Assembly (NCBI GenBank): GCA_035528715.1
Contig: DATKYB010000092.1
Span: 1 to 7,763, forward strand
Length of the DNA stretch: 7,763 nucleotides
Direction: 5' to 3'
DNA from: Nitrospinota bacterium
GTDB lineage: Bacteria > JADFOP01 > DATKYB01
Positions 5,981-7,763 of the stretch are shown here, in pieces. The notes beneath the pieces were generated by a model that did not search any database, was not told where the DNA came from, and saw only the letters and a list, made by a program, of their open reading frames with translations. Every line of letters begins with the position of its first letter. Position 1 is the stretch's first letter. Made by a program: the position numbers and the translations under genes.

Positions 5981-7675
5981 ATAAAAAAGATTTATGGTAA
6001 TGTTGTTGGTTTAAAGCCAAGTCAGGCTAAGAAAATCCTGCATATTTATCGACGAAAGATTCCCCCAGAAAAACTGATTACTCATGAATTGGGAAGATAC
6101 ATAACAGAGATATCAAGAGACATCAATCGCCAGATTGGAATATTGGTGAACAGACAGGGTACTATAGAATATGTTGTTTTGGGGGACACAAAAGAGATCG
6201 TCATCCCGCCTTTAAAAAGAATGAGGCTAGGTTTGAGTCGATTCAGAGGGCTCAGATGTATCCATACCCATCTCAAGGAAGAACCCCTAAACCAAGATGA
6301 TTTATCTGATTTAGCCCTTCTTCGATTAGACATGATGACTGCCATAGGCGTTTTACCTAACGGGTTACCCGGATTAGTATATTCTGCCCATCTTATTCCA
6401 GAAAATTCTCAAAGAGAAAATTGGGAACAGTTAATCCCCATTCCTTTTTTTCGATTAGATTTAGATTTTCCAAAATTAATCCATTCCCTAGAGGACGAAT
6501 TTACAAGAGTTTACGGTTCAAGAAAAATTGGAGATGAGAGGGACAGGGCTATATTAGTTAATGTTACCACTGATATGAAAATTCATGCAGAAGAATCACT
6601 GAATGAACTTAAAGAATTGGCTAAATCGAATAATTTGGTGGTATTGGATAAAATTATTCAATATAGGAAAGTGATAGATCCGAAATATGTATTAGGTAAG
6701 GGTAAGCTTAATGATCTTATCATTAGAGCCCTCCAGTTAGGGGCGGATTTAATTATCTTTGATAGGGAATTAACGCCTGCTCAAATCCGTTCCATATCTG
6801 ATGTAACAGAGTTAAAGATAATTGATCGGACCCAGTTAATCCTTGATATATTTGCTCAAAGGGCTAAGAGCAATGATGGAAAGGTTCAGGTGGGACTCGC
6901 TCAATTAAGATACCTATTGCCTCGTTTGATTACAAAAAATACGGCCATGTCAAGGCTTACTGGAGGAATTGGAGGGAGGGGACCTGGTGAGACAAAATTG
7001 GAGATAAATAGAAGAAGGGTTAGGGATAAGATTAACCGTCTCCAAAAGGAGCTTAAAAGTCTTAGTAAGCATCGGAGTCGTCAAAGAATAAAGAGAAAGA
7101 AAAGCGGTCTGCCGATTATATCAATTATAGGATATACAAATGCAGGGAAGTCAACATTGTTAAATTCACTTACAAAGAGCAGCGTAGAAACTGAAAGTCG
7201 ATTATTTGCCACGTTAGATCCCACCACAAGAAGGCTGAGATTTCCAAGGGATATGGAGGTAGTCATTACTGATACTGTCGGTTTTATAAAAAATCTTCCA
7301 AAGGATTTGATGGAAGCCTTTCACGCTACTCTCGACGAGCTCAAAGAAGCAGACCTTCTTCTTCATATTATTGATATAAGTAATCCAAATTTTGAAGAGC
7401 ACATAAAGGCCGTAAGAAAAATTTTATTTGATCTCAGCTTGGATGAAAAACCGGTATTGCTAGTTTTAAACAAGGAAGATAGATTGGAAAAAGAATTTGT
7501 AAAGAATTTATGTAACCTTTATGATGCTGTTTCTATATGCGCTAAAAATCCATCAACACTAAAAGGACTTATTGAAAAGATACAGTTTTTACTCCTTGGT
7601 TCACCTCCCGACAGTGTCTCAGATTCATGGCAAAACGCTATAAAGGAATTTCGAAAAGTTAATTCTTCAGTTTAA
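5981..7675 (+). CDS. hflX: Ribosome-associated GTPase HflX (long form, non-canonical start proposed)
   Basis: HflX is a cytoplasmic Obg-HflX-class GTPase that binds the 50S subunit and splits stalled ribosomes. Numbering from ATA 5981 (564 residues), the new N-terminus reads KKIYGN, then GLKPSQAKKI and RRKIPPEKL, matching the N-termini of long HflX proteins as I recall them. Residues of about 45-150 are an extra N-terminal domain. About 195-320 is the HflX N-domain (YVLGKGKL, FDRELTPAQIR, QVGLAQLRYLLPRL), followed by GGRGPGE (331-337) and a basic coiled coil (about 340-375). The G domain has the P-loop GYTNAGKST (384-392), switch FATLDPTTR (409-417), DTVGFI (431-436), NKED (497-500) and a G5 with SICAK (518-522) in place of the usual SAK. 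The conventional alternative is TTG 6089, giving 528 residues, but it has no Shine-Dalgarno and would discard conserved sequence. The frame is closed upstream by TAA 5957-5959. Product is certain; the start is not. Confidence 0.93.
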   Translation: MKKIYGNVVGLKPSQAKKILHIYRRKIPPEKLITHELGRYITEISRDINRQIGILVNRQGTIEYVVLGDTKEIVIPPLKRMRLGLSRFRGLRCIHTHLKEEPLNQDDLSDLALLRLDMMTAIGVLPNGLPGLVYSAHLIPENSQRENWEQLIPIPFFRLDLDFPKLIHSLEDEFTRVYGSRKIGDERDRAILVNVTTDMKIHAEESLNELKELAKSNNLVVLDKIIQYRKVIDPKYVLGKGKLNDLIIRALQLGADLIIFDRELTPAQIRSISDVTELKIIDRTQLILDIFAQRAKSNDGKVQVGLAQLRYLLPRLITKNTAMSRLTGGIGGRGPGETKLEINRRRVRDKINRLQKELKSLSKHRSRQRIKRKKSGLPIISIIGYTNAGKSTLLNSLTKSSVETESRLFATLDPTTRRLRFPRDMEVVITDTVGFIKNLPKDLMEAFHATLDELKEADLLLHIIDISNPNFEEHIKAVRKILFDLSLDEKPVLLVLNKEDRLEKEFVKNLCNLYDAVSICAKNPSTLKGLIEKIQFLLLGSPPDSVSDSWQNAIKEFRKVNSSV

Positions 7676-7763
7676 AAATTGCTCCCCCAGTTTTGTTAAA
7701 AAAGGTTATGCCATTCTGAAAAGAAGTGCTGGTTTTCTCTACTTTAAATTGAGCCCAAAGTTT
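7676..7763. other. Downstream end of window, no assigned gene
   Basis: These 88 bases after the hflX stop hold no plus-strand gene and no clear GC-rich hairpin with a T-run. On the minus strand one frame is open from the window edge (7763) to a TAA at 7661-7659, encoding 34 residues that end GGAIFKLKN. It could be the tail of a convergent gene overlapping the last bases of hflX, but it is too short to call. Confidence 0.3.

Noticed and set aside
5994-6014. ATG frame of six codons as the real start of hflX or a leader
   Set aside because: It is out of frame with the conserved HflX sequence on both sides, stops at once, and lies too far (22 nt) from the Shine-Dalgarno.
5365-6088. A HicA toxin paired with the HicB-like protein
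   Set aside because: No frame on either strand around the gene encodes a 60-90 residue protein with the HicA G-S-H-H-type core.
1082-7402. Several open frames of 60-90 codons on the minus strand, and one on the plus strand at 2095-2310
   Set aside because: They all lie inside strongly supported plus-strand genes, show no recognisable motifs or ribosome-binding sites, and look like chance frames.
782-7760. Shared GAGCCCAA near 782-789 and 7753-7760 as a flanking direct repeat or attachment site
   Set aside because: Only about 8 bases match, and there is no integrase, transposase or other sign of mobility between them.

Overview
The window is AT-rich bacterial DNA with every supported gene on the plus strand. 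IspH means the non-mevalonate (MEP) isoprenoid pathway is present. Together with a long HflX whose N-terminal domain resembles those of Desulfovibrio-type bacteria, this suggests an uncultured or anaerobic Gram-negative lineage near Desulfobacterota or Nitrospirota. That placement is an inference from protein style, not a measured result.

Layout. Positions 2-85 hold the last 27 codons of an unrecognised gene that ends 7 nt before a TVP38/TMEM64 (VTT-domain) membrane protein at 93-782. A macro-domain ADP-ribose hydrolase (835-1371) follows, preceded by a small palindrome and an unusual seven-G Shine-Dalgarno tract. Next are a TIGR01777-type NAD(P)-binding epimerase (1410-2330) and RtcA, the RNA 3'-terminal phosphate cyclase (2443-3513). 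The rtcA stop overlaps a 27-codon micro-ORF (ATGA junction). Inside that micro-ORF lies a near-consensus housekeeping promoter (TTGACA-17-TATCAT, 3552-3580), which starts a new transcription unit.

That unit opens with the most striking gene of the window, a single 582-codon reading frame (3616-5364). It joins a complete IspH (HMBPP reductase, all three Fe-S cysteines present) to a complete polytopic UbiA-type prenyltransferase. The first aspartate motif of the UbiA half is altered, while the second is intact. After a very AT-rich 141-nt gap come a protein made of two tandem HicB-like domains with no HicA partner (5506-5940) and the ribosome-associated GTPase HflX. The conserved reading frame of hflX runs 36 codons upstream of its first conventional start codon. 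A good ribosome-binding site there faces only an ATA codon, so hflX may start at a non-canonical codon (5981). The N-terminal domain of this HflX also carries a His-x-His...Asp arrangement reminiscent of JAB/MPN (JAMM) domains.

How the genes fit together. IspH makes IPP and DMAPP, and UbiA enzymes consume the prenyl diphosphates built from them, so the fusion tethers the end of precursor synthesis to a membrane prenyl transfer step. RtcA and the macro protein could both act on products of RNA-end metabolism (2',3'-cyclic phosphate ends; ADP-ribose derivatives), but their proximity is only suggestive. HflX is a ribosome-rescue factor. The TVP38 protein and the epimerase have no clear link to the rest. 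No tRNA, rRNA, CRISPR array, transposase or convincing intrinsic terminator was seen.
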